64,000 nt of DNA from Stentor roeselii (GCA_006503475.1 RSEH01000102.1:89444-153443), one strand, 5' to 3'. Counted from the stretch's first letter, positions 1-10,020 are shown. Notes: generated by a model from the sequence alone, not told the origin. Numbers and translations are program-made.

Positions 1-38
1 TGTGTTTCTTTTGTTTCAGGAGGAAAGTGAAAGAGCTG

Positions 39-680
39 ATGGATGACCCTTCATGTAAGAAAATTCAAGAATTAGCATGCAAAAAATGCTTTGAACTACC
101 TTCAGATGATGAATTTTTTGGATCAGAGTTGAGTGAAATTAACTTTTCTTGGAAAAATGTTCAGGTTATAAAAAGATGTACTTGGTGTAAAAGGAATTTG
201 AAATTGGGAATTGAGTATTTATTTGAATTAACTTGTTTACATTTATGTAAAGACTGCTATTTGGATCAAATTTATATGGGAGCTAATAAATGCATGACTT
301 GCAATACAGGGTTTAAAAATTTAACAATCACTGAAAAAAGAACCTGCAAGTGCTCTAAATGCGGAATAGTTGGAAATACTATCAGGCTTAAATACAGATG
401 CTATAAAGAAGGATTTAATCTTTGCTATTCATGCCAAAACAAATGTGATCAAGAGAATCAACATGATATGATTTGTTCTATCTTCAATGGGGAACAGAAT
501 CTTCGACATTTTAATTATTATACAAAAAAAATGTGCCCTTATTGTAATAAAAGAACTGATCTTGACCGTGTTTTGAAATGTCCTTGTTGTGAAAATATTG
601 TCTGTAGAGATTGTTTTGATCAGGATATCAAATTTTGCCAAACTTGCAACATTTCATTCAAGTTTTTAGATAATCAATAA
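39..680 (+). CDS. Cysteine-rich protein with three RING/ZZ-like zinc-binding modules, possibly 5'-partial
   Basis: The protein carries three Cys/His clusters. The first (CTWC, C-L-H, CKDC, CMTC) follows the order of a RING finger but has H-x-C where the usual form is H-x2-C. The second (CKCSKCG then CYSCQNKC) is ZZ-like, and the third (CPYC, CPCC, CRDC, CQTC) is again RING-like. A ubiquitin-ligase or protein-binding role is possible but is inference. The frame is open back to the window edge, so the true start may lie outside. The first in-frame ATG is at 39, giving 213 aa. A pyrimidine-rich stretch ending in TTTCAG at 14-19 could be the end of an intron, which would make this a last exon. 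Codons are AT-rich, and the gene ends at TAA. Confidence 0.7.
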   Translation: MDDPSCKKIQELACKKCFELPSDDEFFGSELSEINFSWKNVQVIKRCTWCKRNLKLGIEYLFELTCLHLCKDCYLDQIYMGANKCMTCNTGFKNLTITEKRTCKCSKCGIVGNTIRLKYRCYKEGFNLCYSCQNKCDQENQHDMICSIFNGEQNLRHFNYYTKKMCPYCNKRTDLDRVLKCPCCENIVCRDCFDQDIKFCQTCNISFKFLDNQ

Positions 681-1355
681 TATATAAAGTATTAAAAATG
701 AATATCACCCCATTTCTTAATGAAATGAATTGATTTCAAGTGCCCATATCTATGATTATTTAAAAATCTAAAGACATCTCGTTATATCTTAAACTTACAA
801 ATTAACATAAATTATTTATTCTCATATTCATGATTCTTACTTTTAGTTACAATCTTTAAATTAAAGTTAACTCTCGTATGTTAATCATTTAGAATTAATG
901 ATAAAAGGCTTCTAATATCACTAAAAGTCTATAAAATAATCGCTTTTAAAAGATAGTTTTTATCAATATAAAGGTTAAACCACATTGCTTGTGAAAATTT
1001 TTATTTTAATTAAAAACTGAGTTGATTCACAAGGTATCTAGGTTAAAATGATTCAGATCATAGATTAAATCAAATTGTTATTAATCAAGTTTAAATTAGT
1101 ATTTCATCATCATCAAAGTGGTTGCTTTATGTATTTTTAACTCTAAATATTCACCTAATCTTCCTAATATTTTTTTTAGTTTTTAAATACATCGATTAAT
1201 GAATATCAAGAAATAGCTTACTTGATAACATTATTGCTTATTTTTCATCTCTATTACTCTAATTCTTCTACTATTTGTTTTATTGATTATTCATCTCCTT
1301 GTCCATGAACAAATGATTATTCAGCCTTACCCTTCAAATCATCTTCTTTAATAAA
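681..1355. other. Intergenic, AT-rich
   Basis: There is no open frame of useful length, and I saw no tRNA-like hairpin or repeat. The sequence is dominated by A and T runs. It separates the zinc-finger gene from the TsaD-like gene and presumably holds the latter's promoter. Confidence 0.6.
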
Positions 1356-2339
1356 ATGCTGATCCTCGAGGCAAGACACAGAAAATTATTGATGGGGATT
1401 TGCTCAGATAAAGCCAAAGTTCTCCATAAAAAAGAGCTTCGAAACATCAAAGAGCCAGTTTTACCTTTAATCCAGTCATTTTTGAATTCAAATAACATAA
1501 ATCTACGATCATCTAAAGTAGCATTGACCCTAGCTCCATGCGATCCATTGACCATAAACCCAATCCTCTCCTTTTTAAGTGTAATCAAGAAATAGGAGCA
1601 AGGGGTCAGAATTCGTCCAGTTCATCATCTAGAAGCTCATTTTAGTTTCTGCCGAAGACCTTTTATAGGACTTATCGGGACTCAAACCAGCACTGAGTTA
1701 GTTTTACACACCCAGAAATCATTCAAACTACTTGGGATCGATATTGACATTCCTCTAGGTGAAGTTTTCTTTAAACTTTCGAAAGAGTTGAATGTGCCTT
1801 TACACAAATGGGAAAATGTGAGTGAAAGTGAGACGATCCCATATCCAAGTGCAATGAAAAGTCAAGAAAGTTTAGACTTTTCATTTGCTGGAAGTTATTT
1901 TTACACCCTGCAGCATCTCTACCCTCGCAGTCATTATCTTCCATTAACTTCTCCTTTACTTGACCCTTGTTTTCATCGTTCGAATCCAAAAACTGTAGAA
2001 ATTTTGATTAACTCTTTTCAAGCCGCAGTAGAAGAGCAGGTGAGTGATAGAGTGACTAAAGCACTTCGATATGTGAAAGAAAACCATCCAATCGTAAAGA
2101 CTTTCGTAAGACCCAAACAGGCCTTTACAGGAGGAATATCTTCAAACCAACGACTTTCATTAAAATTAAAAGAACTCTGCAATGCCTTCGACTTTCATTA
2201 CATGCAGAAAAACGAAAAAGACTCGATCGAAATGATCCGAGACCTGATATTTTTCAAGAAGTGTAACCTCCTCAATCCCCAAAACCTCTCCGCCTACAAA
2301 AACTACGCATTAGGTCCTTACACTTTTTTAACCCTCTAA
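1356..2339 (+). CDS. Divergent TsaD/Qri7 (OSGEPL1)-like protein, two exons
   Basis: Removing a 15-nt intron (1581-1595) joins exons 1356-1580 and 1596-2339 in phase 0 into a 322-aa protein. TsaD/Kae1/Qri7-family features occur in order: a VHHLEAH segment (the two metal-binding His), GEVFFKLSKEL (family: GEAFDKVAKLL), LDFSFAG (LDFSFSG) and GGISSNQRL (GGVAANRRL). This family transfers threonylcarbamoyl to A37 of tRNA; Qri7/OSGEPL1 is the mitochondrial form. Here the N-terminal ETSCDD-type motif and the SGGHT loop are not recognisable, and the C-terminal CTDNGAM motif is reduced to something like EKDSIEM. The protein may be a fast-evolving enzyme or an inactive relative. No clear mitochondrial presequence is visible. 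The next gene starts 51 bp downstream. Confidence 0.75.
1581..1595 (+). other. 15-nt intron
   Basis: GTAATCAAGAAATAG, phase 0. It carries an in-frame TAG, and its removal restores the TsaD-like reading frame. Confidence 0.9.
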
Positions 2340-2390
2340 AATCACTCCACTTTCCATCAATGGTTAAAATTCCTTAATAAAAAATCGTTA

Positions 2391-4892
2391 ATGTCGTCGC
2401 CTTTGAACTTTGAATTAACAATCTCAGACCTGCACATCCCGAACTACTCAGGGCCGATAAAGTGCGCATTAGTCCTTGCGAACTTTTCAACAACAGTGTC
2501 AATCCCTTGCCGTCCTTTGAACCTGGTGAACGTTAAAATAGATCCTCAGGACAAGATGTACTTAAGTGTCTTTACCCAGTCCTCTGAAGTGGGTTGTTTG
2601 GAGATTCCTTGCACGGCGTTCGCCTCAGGCCTTTTGGAGTCGAGGTACCGTTTATATGAGAATTCGATAAGCCCTGAAAAAGAACGAGGCCAGTTCAAAC
2701 CGACTGGAGAAGTCTCTATTAAAATACTCAGACTTGATGATGTCTGTGTTAGATGTGAAGGGCTGGAAAAACTCGTCAGGGATATCAAGGGAAATCTGGT
2801 TGAAATTGAAGAAACTCTTCATAATCACACTGCTAGTGTCTCACTTCATAGCATTAGTGACCCTCAAGTCGCTTTTCCAATCACTTCTTCAATTCAGCCT
2901 AGTCCTTCTGCTGCTTCTAATGCACAGGTACTCAATGTTTCTAGTGGCTCTGCTAATCAGAACTTGGCTAATACTTCAGCTAATCAGAATCCGAGTATTT
3001 ATGCGACTCCTAATCAGACACTTTCGAATTCAGCTAGTCTTCATAAGAAAAACATGTCCTTGCAGAAAACTAAGAAAAATAAAAATTTGAGGTCGGGAAA
3101 ACCGGGAAATAAAATCGGAGAAAGGACTGAAAAAATGGAAAAACTTGAAAGTAGTGAAAGGGGTGAAAAAAATGATAGGTTTGAAAGAGGTGAAAGGGGT
3201 GAAAGGGTTGAAAGAGGTGAGAGAAATGAAAGGGTTGAAAGAGGTGAAAGGGGTGAAAGAAATGAAAGGGTTGAAAGAGGTGAAAGAGGTGAAAAACTCT
3301 CCATCGGACAAGACCTCGACCTACGTCGAATGCTAGAAGAAAGCTACAAAGCAAGAAAAGACCTTCAAGCCAGCATCCACGAAACCACAGACCAACTAAA
3401 CGGAAACCTAAAAGAACAACGCGAAGCCTTAGACCACGCATTATCCGAGCGTGCATCAGCAGTAGACAAGCTTTTAGACCTCTCCTCAAAAATCTCATCT
3501 CTCGAATCAGAAAACGATTCCCTTCTTCAAAAACTTGAGCAATGCGAAAGTCAATTATCCCAATTATCTCCAAAATTAAACCACGCTGAACAAATAGAAG
3601 ACCAACTGGCCATTCTTTCAACTGACCTGGAAAAATCCATCTCAGAAAACCGAGGCCTTGACAAGAAGTTGCAAGAAAACCTTTCCAACTTCTCCTCAAA
3701 CTTGAACTCGCTGAACAAGCGCGTGCAAGACTTGACTGCCGACAAATCTGAACTGTTGGGAAAAATCGAAGACCTGCAGCGACAGAACCATTTAATGAAG
3801 CAAGAAAACGACCGGCTTAACAACCTGGTCAACGAGCTTTGTGGACAAATCGCCCTGCTTCAGTCAGAACTCGACTTGGCCAAAGCGAGAGAAAGTCGAG
3901 AGCAGCATCTTTTGAAGTTGTTGAAAGAAGAGCAGGAGGCGAAGATAAGTTATAAAAAAGAACTGGACTCTTTGAGTAAACGCTTTGCAGAGATGAGTGA
4001 ACGGTCAATTGCGCAGAATTCTAAATTGAGTCAAGAAAAAGGCTCTGCTTTGAAAGAGTTGATGGAAACTAAGAAATTGGCTGAAGGTAAAGAGAGAGAA
4101 AGTCTTGTCTTGAAGAAAGACCTGGAAAAAGCTAATAGTGAGATCGTGACTTTAGAACAGCATCTTTGTGTCACTGAAGACTTGAACTCGATCATTGACC
4201 AGTTGACCCGGCAGAACCAGGAACATGAAAAGAACAACTTGAAACTGATCAGTCATGTCGAAGCTTTAAGAGAAACTATTGAAGAACAAGCTGAACACAT
4301 CTCTTCGCAGGGAGAGAGGATCAATGAACTCGAGCTTATCAAGGCTGAAAGAGAAGAGCAACTTATGAACTTGGAGAATATCATTGATGAACTCAGAAAA
4401 GATAGAGAAATTTATAGACCTATCAAAGATGACCCTATCGATATCGCACTTTCTGATTATGTCAACACAAGACCTGCTGGTCTTAAGGTGCAGTTTGATA
4501 GGGAAGATCATGGAATTTATAACTTTGGAACTAAGAAAATATTTGTTAAACTTGAACAAGGAAAACTTCAGATTAGAGTTGGTGGAGGATATATGCAGGT
4601 TGAGGATTTTGTCAAACTTTATAGTCCTGTTGAACTTGAAAGGTTTAGTCAACAGAAAAAAGAACAGGCTCAGAAGATTAGGCAGAGTTATTTGGGAAAA
4701 TATGCTGATTCACTTGTTGGAAAAGCTAAACCTGGAGAAATTTCACCTGAAAGAGCTGCGAAAATTTTAAAGGATTCTATGGCTGCTGGAAATTATACTC
4801 CTTATTATGCGGTTCAGATCAAGTCACCTGAACGATCGAATGTCAGGTCACCTGTTAACTTGGAGAGGATTAGTAGAACATCTTCTAATTAA
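2391..4892 (+). CDS. Long coiled-coil protein with C-terminal GAR (Gas2-related) domain
   Basis: The 833-aa protein starts with a folded N-terminal segment of about 130 residues that looks beta-rich and possibly C2-like. A Ser/Asn/Gln-rich linker follows, then a low-complexity stretch of repeated E-R-G-E-R and N-E-R-V units (about residues 240-305). A heptad-rich coiled coil runs from about 310 to 680. At about 690-750 the segment YNFGTKKIFVKL...QIRVGGGYMQVEDFV matches the GAR domain of Gas2/spectraplakin proteins, which binds microtubules. A role in cross-linking or scaffolding cortical microtubules is inferred from this architecture. No introns are needed. The coding strand is C/A-rich at both ends of the repeat and T/G-rich toward the stop. 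Confidence 0.85.
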   Translation: MSSPLNFELTISDLHIPNYSGPIKCALVLANFSTTVSIPCRPLNLVNVKIDPQDKMYLSVFTQSSEVGCLEIPCTAFASGLLESRYRLYENSISPEKERGQFKPTGEVSIKILRLDDVCVRCEGLEKLVRDIKGNLVEIEETLHNHTASVSLHSISDPQVAFPITSSIQPSPSAASNAQVLNVSSGSANQNLANTSANQNPSIYATPNQTLSNSASLHKKNMSLQKTKKNKNLRSGKPGNKIGERTEKMEKLESSERGEKNDRFERGERGERVERGERNERVERGERGERNERVERGERGEKLSIGQDLDLRRMLEESYKARKDLQASIHETTDQLNGNLKEQREALDHALSERASAVDKLLDLSSKISSLESENDSLLQKLEQCESQLSQLSPKLNHAEQIEDQLAILSTDLEKSISENRGLDKKLQENLSNFSSNLNSLNKRVQDLTADKSELLGKIEDLQRQNHLMKQENDRLNNLVNELCGQIALLQSELDLAKARESREQHLLKLLKEEQEAKISYKKELDSLSKRFAEMSERSIAQNSKLSQEKGSALKELMETKKLAEGKERESLVLKKDLEKANSEIVTLEQHLCVTEDLNSIIDQLTRQNQEHEKNNLKLISHVEALRETIEEQAEHISSQGERINELELIKAEREEQLMNLENIIDELRKDREIYRPIKDDPIDIALSDYVNTRPAGLKVQFDREDHGIYNFGTKKIFVKLEQGKLQIRVGGGYMQVEDFVKLYSPVELERFSQQKKEQAQKIRQSYLGKYADSLVGKAKPGEISPERAAKILKDSMAAGNYTPYYAVQIKSPERSNVRSPVNLERISRTSSN
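3130..3295 (+). repeat. In-frame purine-rich coding repeat (Glu/Arg/Gly/Val)
   Basis: Tandem GAAAGAGGTGAA-type units with variants GAAAGGGTT and GAAAGAAAT encode E-R-G-E-R and E-R-V units. All units keep the reading frame. The repeat keeps the antisense frames open as well, giving spurious antisense ORFs. Confidence 0.9.
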
Positions 4893-4903
4893 TAATATAT
4901 AGT

Positions 4904-5728
4904 TTAATTTACGGTGTCTCTAAGGATTTGATGAAGGATATCACTCGCTGAATAACAATTTTGCATGCCAGCCCTTTGCCCACAATCTTTAATCTCAGAC
5001 TCTTTCTTCTTAATATCATGAAAAAACCTATCAATTTTTTTCTTCAACTTCCCCACTTTTTTTATCATATTCGCACAAATCAAAATGGCGCACTGACACA
5101 AAAAAATAGATCTACTAATATTCTCCTTACCCAAAAGACACGGCTTTTGATGAATAAGAGAAAGAAAGTCTTCCAACTGGCTCTTAGCGCGTCTCAAAGT
5201 CGCGAAGTCAAGTTTAGAAAGTGTTTCAAGAAAGGTGCTGAAGTCAGTCCATGATTTCAGAATTTTTGAGGTTTCTTCATGAAGTTGCTTTTTGCATTTA
5301 AAGTAGGGAAAAGACTTTAAAAACTTCAAATTATTTGACTTATTTGCTGAAACTGAGACCAGCATTAGAAATATCCCGTCATGGACCTGATAACCTGTGA
5401 TGCATACTTCATGAATGACAGAGCTAAAATCATGGCAGAGCTTCGTGAATTTAGAGCAGGTGTCTTTTATGAACTTGTATTCTGATGTGTATTTCGAGCA
5501 ATGAGAGGATAGGAAACAACCTGAAAGGTCAAGATCTTCTGTAAGGATTGAAAAGTTGTCTGGATAGGTTTTTTCTTTTATGCACTTGACTCTTGAATAT
5601 GGCTGGCTGCAATCTTGAAGTGAATTGCATCTTGATGTTAATAAATCAAGCGTAACTAAGGATGATTTGTTATAAAGTGATAGAGAATACTTGCTTGTCA
5701 GTGACTTGCGTTGTGGACTGCATCCCAT
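4904..5728 (-). CDS. Unknown Cys-rich helical protein with acylation-type N-terminus
   Basis: I do not recognise this 274-aa protein. It begins MGCSP, which fits N-myristoylation at Gly2 with palmitoylation at Cys3, so membrane attachment is plausible. The sequence is helical with scattered cysteines. A Lys-rich amphipathic stretch near the C-terminus (about 220-245) could form a coiled coil. It is convergent with the GAR-domain gene, with only 11 bp between the stops. There is no sign of introns. Confidence 0.65.
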   Translation of the reverse strand: MGCSPQRKSLTSKYSLSLYNKSSLVTLDLLTSRCNSLQDCSQPYSRVKCIKEKTYPDNFSILTEDLDLSGCFLSSHCSKYTSEYKFIKDTCSKFTKLCHDFSSVIHEVCITGYQVHDGIFLMLVSVSANKSNNLKFLKSFPYFKCKKQLHEETSKILKSWTDFSTFLETLSKLDFATLRRAKSQLEDFLSLIHQKPCLLGKENISRSIFLCQCAILICANMIKKVGKLKKKIDRFFHDIKKKESEIKDCGQRAGMQNCYSASDILHQILRDTVN

Positions 5729-6395
5729 TTTTATTAAAAGTGAAGAGGTAGGTCTAGAAGGATTTTTAATATTTTCCTTTCGATCTATTTTTTCAAACTT
5801 TTAAGGTTTGAAGGGTTCTTTGACCTTAATAATTGTGCGATTTGGAATTTCTTAATTTTAAGCGTATTCGGAAATTTTTACAAAATGATCAAAATCTTGT
5901 AACATAACATTTAAATAATTCTTATTATCTATTAAAATATTCAAGATGATTAATTCAATCTAAAATTAAAATCAAGGACTTTCTCAGAGGTTCCTTCTCA
6001 ATTCACAAAATCTTTTCAAAAAAAGATAATTATAAATACCTATAATTCATCAAGCTTTGAAATCCAACAATCAAATCCATATAGAAAATTACTCAGGGTG
6101 TTAAAACATTAAGCCTGAAAATAAAATTAAACCTATTAATCCTTGCTCAATTTTTTTATTAAACCTAACACCCTAATACATAATTTACTGATTATTAAAA
6201 AAAAAATTAGTTTTAGTCACAGGTGAATCCATCAAACTCTTAAAAAACTTATAAAAACCTAAATCCCCACTCAACCCCTAAAAACCTAATCAACCCCCAT
6301 GAAACCTCAAACCCATCTCCAAATTCCAAAGCCCTTAAAATCCCCAAACCTCTTAATGATCCCTTAAAACCAAGCTAAATCAACCAAATAAATCA
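5729..6395. other. Divergent intergenic region with C/A-rich approach to the downstream ATG
   Basis: This lies between two divergently transcribed genes. The first 450 bp is plain AT-rich sequence. From about 6190 to 6395 the plus strand becomes strikingly rich in C and A and poor in G (runs such as CCTAAATCCCC and AACCCCCAT), ending at the ATG of the LRR gene. No TATA box or defined motif could be assigned. Confidence 0.5.
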
Positions 6396-7928
6396 ATGGG
6401 AGTTGTCACAAGTCTTCCAGCCCCGATCAAAATCCAATTCCAAGACATCCAAACCGCGAAAACCGAGTGGATTCTAGACTCAAACCATTTCGAGAACAAC
6501 TTCAACTACGTGCGAAAAGCAATAAGCGAGGTGTCAAAGAACAAGTTACTCCAAAAGGTGGTGCTGAAGTTATTTTTCCCAACACTATCTGAAAGCCAAG
6601 ACCTGAGCAAGTCGATCTCGAAGCTATTATCATCAAAAGGAACAGTAGTGATCTACGGCTCGAATCTTCACTTTTTCAATCATCATCGATGGGTCAAGTT
6701 GTGGGCAAGCGCTAAAGTCACCAACTTACAGATAAAGTTTGAGATGCTGGACCAGGGATTTGACTACTTGACTCAAGGACTCTGCAGCAATAAGACCATT
6801 AAAATCTTGGCTTTTCGGTTTTTAAGTGACAGTCAACTCATTCGATTGAGTGAACTCGTGTCTATCAATCAGAGTGTTTATAACTTGCAGATTATTTTAG
6901 AGAGTCGAGTTTATACCTTGGAGAATATTGAGGATGGAATACAAAGCTCGAAAATGCCCTCGACTCCTCAAAGCACCCTGCCTATTTCGTTCTTGTCACA
7001 GGCACAGTCGATTAGCACCTTTGCATTAGGAGGGTATCATAATAGAGCGAATTTTGTCTCAGGAATCATCAGGAATAAGTCGATTAAAACATTGGTACTT
7101 GATAATATCGATATTGAGAAATTGATAAGGCATGATTGGAATGTGGCGTTTAAGGAAAATAACTGCATTCAAGAAGTTAAAGCTGTTAGAGGGTTGAATA
7201 CTTTGTCTTCTATGATATTGTTTCAAAGTATGAGGAAAAATAAGAATATACAGTCGCTTTACTTGGAAGACTGCGTGTTTTTTACTCATGGATTTTTGGG
7301 ACTTGAAACTCTTTTGAAACAAACTAGTAGTCTTAGAACTATGACTCTTAAAAACCTTCTGCATCTTAACCTTTCTAAGTTTTCACAGGTTGCAAGTGTG
7401 CAAAACTTGGCTAAAGTACTTCTGGCTCTTAGTGGGAACCGGTCTTTGCAAGAAGTTGTCATCAGCAACTCTGCCAATAACGAGAGCATCCGTTTAGAAG
7501 ACCCAGAACACCTACTTTCTCCCGCATTTGACCAGCTTTTAAAGATGAATAAGACCTTAAAGAAAATCGTAATCGAGAACTTCAAACTAGGACCTGAAAG
7601 TTTTCCAGGTATCTCAGAAGGACTCTCTGGAAACTCAACCCTGTCAACTTTTTGTCTCAAGGGAAACTGCTTGACTTGGAGTGACTTGCCAGGCCTAGTA
7701 GAAGGTCTTCGAAAAAACAGCCAATTGAGTGTTTTAGATGTGAGTGAAAGCTCAGCGTTGAAAGATCTCGCTCAAGCTGTCTGCGTCCCTCTCGAGGCGA
7801 TTTTTTCAGGTCTTTTAGAAGCAGGGCTGAAGACCTTCACAGTCGACGAGTGTTTTTGGAGTTTGAAGGGCTTACCTTCAGGACTGGCGAACTTAGCTTC
7901 AAGTTGCAGGCAGAAGTATTCTGTTTAA
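6396..7928 (+). CDS. Leucine-rich repeat (RNI-like) protein
   Basis: The 510-aa protein has irregular leucine-rich repeats of the ribonuclease-inhibitor type. Units such as IKTLVLDN, IQSLYLED, LRTMTLKN, LQEVVISN, LKKIVIEN, LSTFCLKGN and LSVLDVSES recur at roughly 28-35 residue intervals over residues 120-470. The N-terminus is MGVVTS, which fits a myristoylation signal (Gly2, Ser6). No other domain is visible, so a specific function cannot be named; the fold suggests protein binding. The downstream gene on the opposite strand ends 23 bp after this stop. Confidence 0.75.
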   Translation: MGVVTSLPAPIKIQFQDIQTAKTEWILDSNHFENNFNYVRKAISEVSKNKLLQKVVLKLFFPTLSESQDLSKSISKLLSSKGTVVIYGSNLHFFNHHRWVKLWASAKVTNLQIKFEMLDQGFDYLTQGLCSNKTIKILAFRFLSDSQLIRLSELVSINQSVYNLQIILESRVYTLENIEDGIQSSKMPSTPQSTLPISFLSQAQSISTFALGGYHNRANFVSGIIRNKSIKTLVLDNIDIEKLIRHDWNVAFKENNCIQEVKAVRGLNTLSSMILFQSMRKNKNIQSLYLEDCVFFTHGFLGLETLLKQTSSLRTMTLKNLLHLNLSKFSQVASVQNLAKVLLALSGNRSLQEVVISNSANNESIRLEDPEHLLSPAFDQLLKMNKTLKKIVIENFKLGPESFPGISEGLSGNSTLSTFCLKGNCLTWSDLPGLVEGLRKNSQLSVLDVSESSALKDLAQAVCVPLEAIFSGLLEAGLKTFTVDECFWSLKGLPSGLANLASSCRQKYSV

Positions 7929-7951
7929 AGTAACTGATTATTTATTCAAGG

Positions 7952-8203
7952 TTAATCTTCGAAGTTCTCGGCTGAGAAACTTTCACTGAAAGATTCTTGT
8001 TCTTCTTGAAGTTTATTAGGGACTTCTTCAGGTTTGGCCTCTTGAAGTTTTTGAACTTCTGGTTGGTACTTTTTAGGGAAGAGCTTCTGTAAAACGAGGA
8101 TTTCATTTGAGGCTAATTTGAAATTTTCATAATCGAATTGTTCAGGGTGAGGTTTTAACTCTTCCTTCCTTCTGAGGACAAAAGTGATTTCTTTAGTAGC
8201 CAT
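7952..8203 (-). CDS. Small unknown acidic-tailed protein (83 aa)
   Basis: It starts at the ATG at 8203 (MATKEITF); an earlier in-frame TTG is not needed. The N-terminal half is basic and probably folded (TFVLRRKEEL, then a helix NEILVLQKLF). The C-terminal half is rich in Glu, Gln and Ser. I do not recognise the family. Support for a real gene is positional: it fills the gap between the LRR gene (convergent, 23 bp) and NFU1 (divergent, 30 bp between start codons), and its codon choice resembles that of its neighbours. Confidence 0.55.
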   Translation of the reverse strand: MATKEITFVLRRKEELKPHPEQFDYENFKLASNEILVLQKLFPKKYQPEVQKLQEAKPEEVPNKLQEEQESFSESFSAENFED

Positions 8204-8233
8204 ATACAATTACCTAAAACTCTCAATATTAAT

Positions 8234-8806
8234 ATGCTGAAAGTCCTTCTCCGCTTTATCTCTGTGAAATCAACACCCAACCCCTTATGCAAAAAGTTCA
8301 TCCCAGATTCAAAACTCTCAACAACCGACACCCACGACATCCCTGAAGCGAAATTCGCGACAAATTCTCCCCTAGCCTCAGAGTTATTTTCAATAAAAGG
8401 CGTAACAAGGGTCTTTTTTTCTCCAGAATTCGTTTCAGTGACCAAGACAGACTTCGCCAACTGGGACGAGCTTCAACCAGAAGTCGTTAAAACCATTTCC
8501 GACTACCTCCTTAAAAACCTGCCACTTTTCACCGAAGCTCCAGAAGGAAAAAACATCTACAACCCAGAAAGCGAAGTCGAAATGATAATCGAAGAGATAA
8601 TCGAAGGTCGAATTCGTCCTCACGTTCAAGAAGACGGTGGCGACATAAAGTTCCACGGTTTCAACATGGACACAGGAATAGTTTCCCTAGAAATGCAAGG
8701 TTCCTGCGCAGGGTGTCCCTCCTCATTCGCGACTTTAAAAGACGGTATCGAGAAGATGTTGATGTTTTACATTCCAGAAGTAAAAGGAGTAGAAAATCTG
8801 AATTAA
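8234..8806 (+). CDS. NFU1: NFU1 iron-sulfur cluster scaffold/carrier, mitochondrial
   Basis: The 190-aa protein has both NFU1 domains. The N-terminal Nfu_N domain spans about 10-97 (STPNP...KFIPD, FSIKGVTRVFFSPEFVSVTK). The C-terminal NifU-like domain spans about 113-185 and contains HVQEDGGDI and the cluster-binding C158-x2-C161 (GSCAGCP). In mitochondria NFU1 delivers [4Fe-4S] clusters to lipoate synthase and other clients. The basic, hydrophobic start (MLKVLLRFISVK) fits a short presequence. The gene shares a 30-bp region with the divergent small gene upstream, and VMP1 starts 9 bp after its stop. Confidence 0.96.
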   Translation: MLKVLLRFISVKSTPNPLCKKFIPDSKLSTTDTHDIPEAKFATNSPLASELFSIKGVTRVFFSPEFVSVTKTDFANWDELQPEVVKTISDYLLKNLPLFTEAPEGKNIYNPESEVEMIIEEIIEGRIRPHVQEDGGDIKFHGFNMDTGIVSLEMQGSCAGCPSSFATLKDGIEKMLMFYIPEVKGVENLN

Positions 8807-8815
8807 TTCATAAAT

Positions 8816-9928
8816 ATGGACCCAGAGTTAGTCACAATCTTCAACAGTCCAGTCCTGGCTTTTTCAGTTCTTTCGAAGTTGCTGGTCGGGGCAGTTTTGA
8901 AGGTTTTGAGTTTTATGAACAAGCACTTACTGATCATCTCTGCCGTAACAGCCGCTGCATTATCAGCTTACTTCGTGCCTGGGCCTCAAAAGCCAGTAAT
9001 TTTCATTTAGCTTGTTGACTGGGCAGAAGAAGTCGCTTTGTTCGTCGCTTGGTGGGTCCTTCTCGGCGTTGCTTCATCGATTGGACTGGGAACAGGTCTT
9101 CACACGTTTGTGCTTTACTTGGGCCCTCACATCGCGAAGGTGACGCTTGTCGCTTATGAATGCAACTCACTGCCGAAGATGCTGCCGAGCAAATGGAACT
9201 ACAGGACTTTTGAAGACTGCCCTCAACACCCCACGGGTGTCACTGTTTGGGACATTGTTCAGACTGTCCAGCTTGAAAGCTTCTTGTGGGGACTTGGAAC
9301 TGCTTTAGGAGAACTACCTCCTTATTTTATTGCATTCGCTGCACGGGTCGCTAATAGTAAAAGTGAGGAACTTCAGGAAATTGATCAGTCGGAAAGTGGA
9401 GTTGTACAGAAGGCTAGGGTTATTATGGAAAAATGTTTGAAAAAATATGGGTTTGTTACGGTTTTAATTTGTGCTTCTATACCCAACCCTCTTTTTGATA
9501 TTGCTGGATTACTTTGTGGACATTTTGGCATACCGCTTTGGAAGTTTTTAGGGGCTACGATTTTGGGAAAAGCTGGGTTTAAAGTTCATATTCAGATGCT
9601 TTTTACGATTTTTATGTGTGGGGAAAGTCATATTGACCATATTGCTGAGTTTATTGAGAAGAAGATTCCTTTCTTTGGGAATTCTTTGACCAGTGCTTTG
9701 AGCAAACACAAAAAAACATTGCATTCACCGAATTTTGACAGTCATGAGAGGACTTTTATTTCGATTGCGTGGGAACTTGTAATTGTCGCAATGATTTCTT
9801 TTTTCATCATTTCTATCTTGAACAGTCTTGTCAGGAACGAACTTAGTAAGGAAAACAAAAATGAAGGAGTGAAGAGAAAAAGATCTAAAAAAGGGAAGGG
9901 TAAAAAAGCCACTAAGAAAAGGAACTAA
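8816..9928 (+). CDS. VMP1: VMP1 (vacuole membrane protein 1), VTT/DedA-superfamily lipid scramblase
   Basis: Exons 8816-8995 and 9011-9928 join in phase 0 across a 15-nt intron to give 365 aa. The core is strongly conserved: SSIGLGTGLHTFVLYLGPHI, VTLVAYECNS and TALGELPPYFIAFAAR are VMP1 signatures. VMP1 is a multipass ER membrane protein that scrambles phospholipids and is needed for autophagosome formation and release of membrane contacts. Several hydrophobic segments surround the VTT domain, and a final membrane helix precedes a Lys/Arg-rich tail with a KKRN end, which could act as an ER retrieval-type signal (inference). The start is 9 bp after the NFU1 stop, so the 5' UTR must be extremely short or overlap NFU1. 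Confidence 0.95.
8996..9010 (+). other. 15-nt intron
   Basis: GTAATTTTCATTTAG, phase 0, with in-frame TAG. Its removal joins the first membrane segment of VMP1 to the conserved core. Confidence 0.95.
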
Positions 9929-10020
9929 ATATCTTATAGGAAGGCATTCAGGTCATTTAAACAAATTAATGCTTTCCGTTACTTATTATTCTTTATTCTT
10001 TTTCATAATCTCAATAAACT

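Noticed and set aside
3030-3699. Long minus-strand open frames opposite the GAR-domain gene
   Set aside because: They exist because the E-R-G repeat and coiled-coil codons leave antisense frames open. Translations are low-complexity Ser/Phe/Leu runs and overlap a clear gene.
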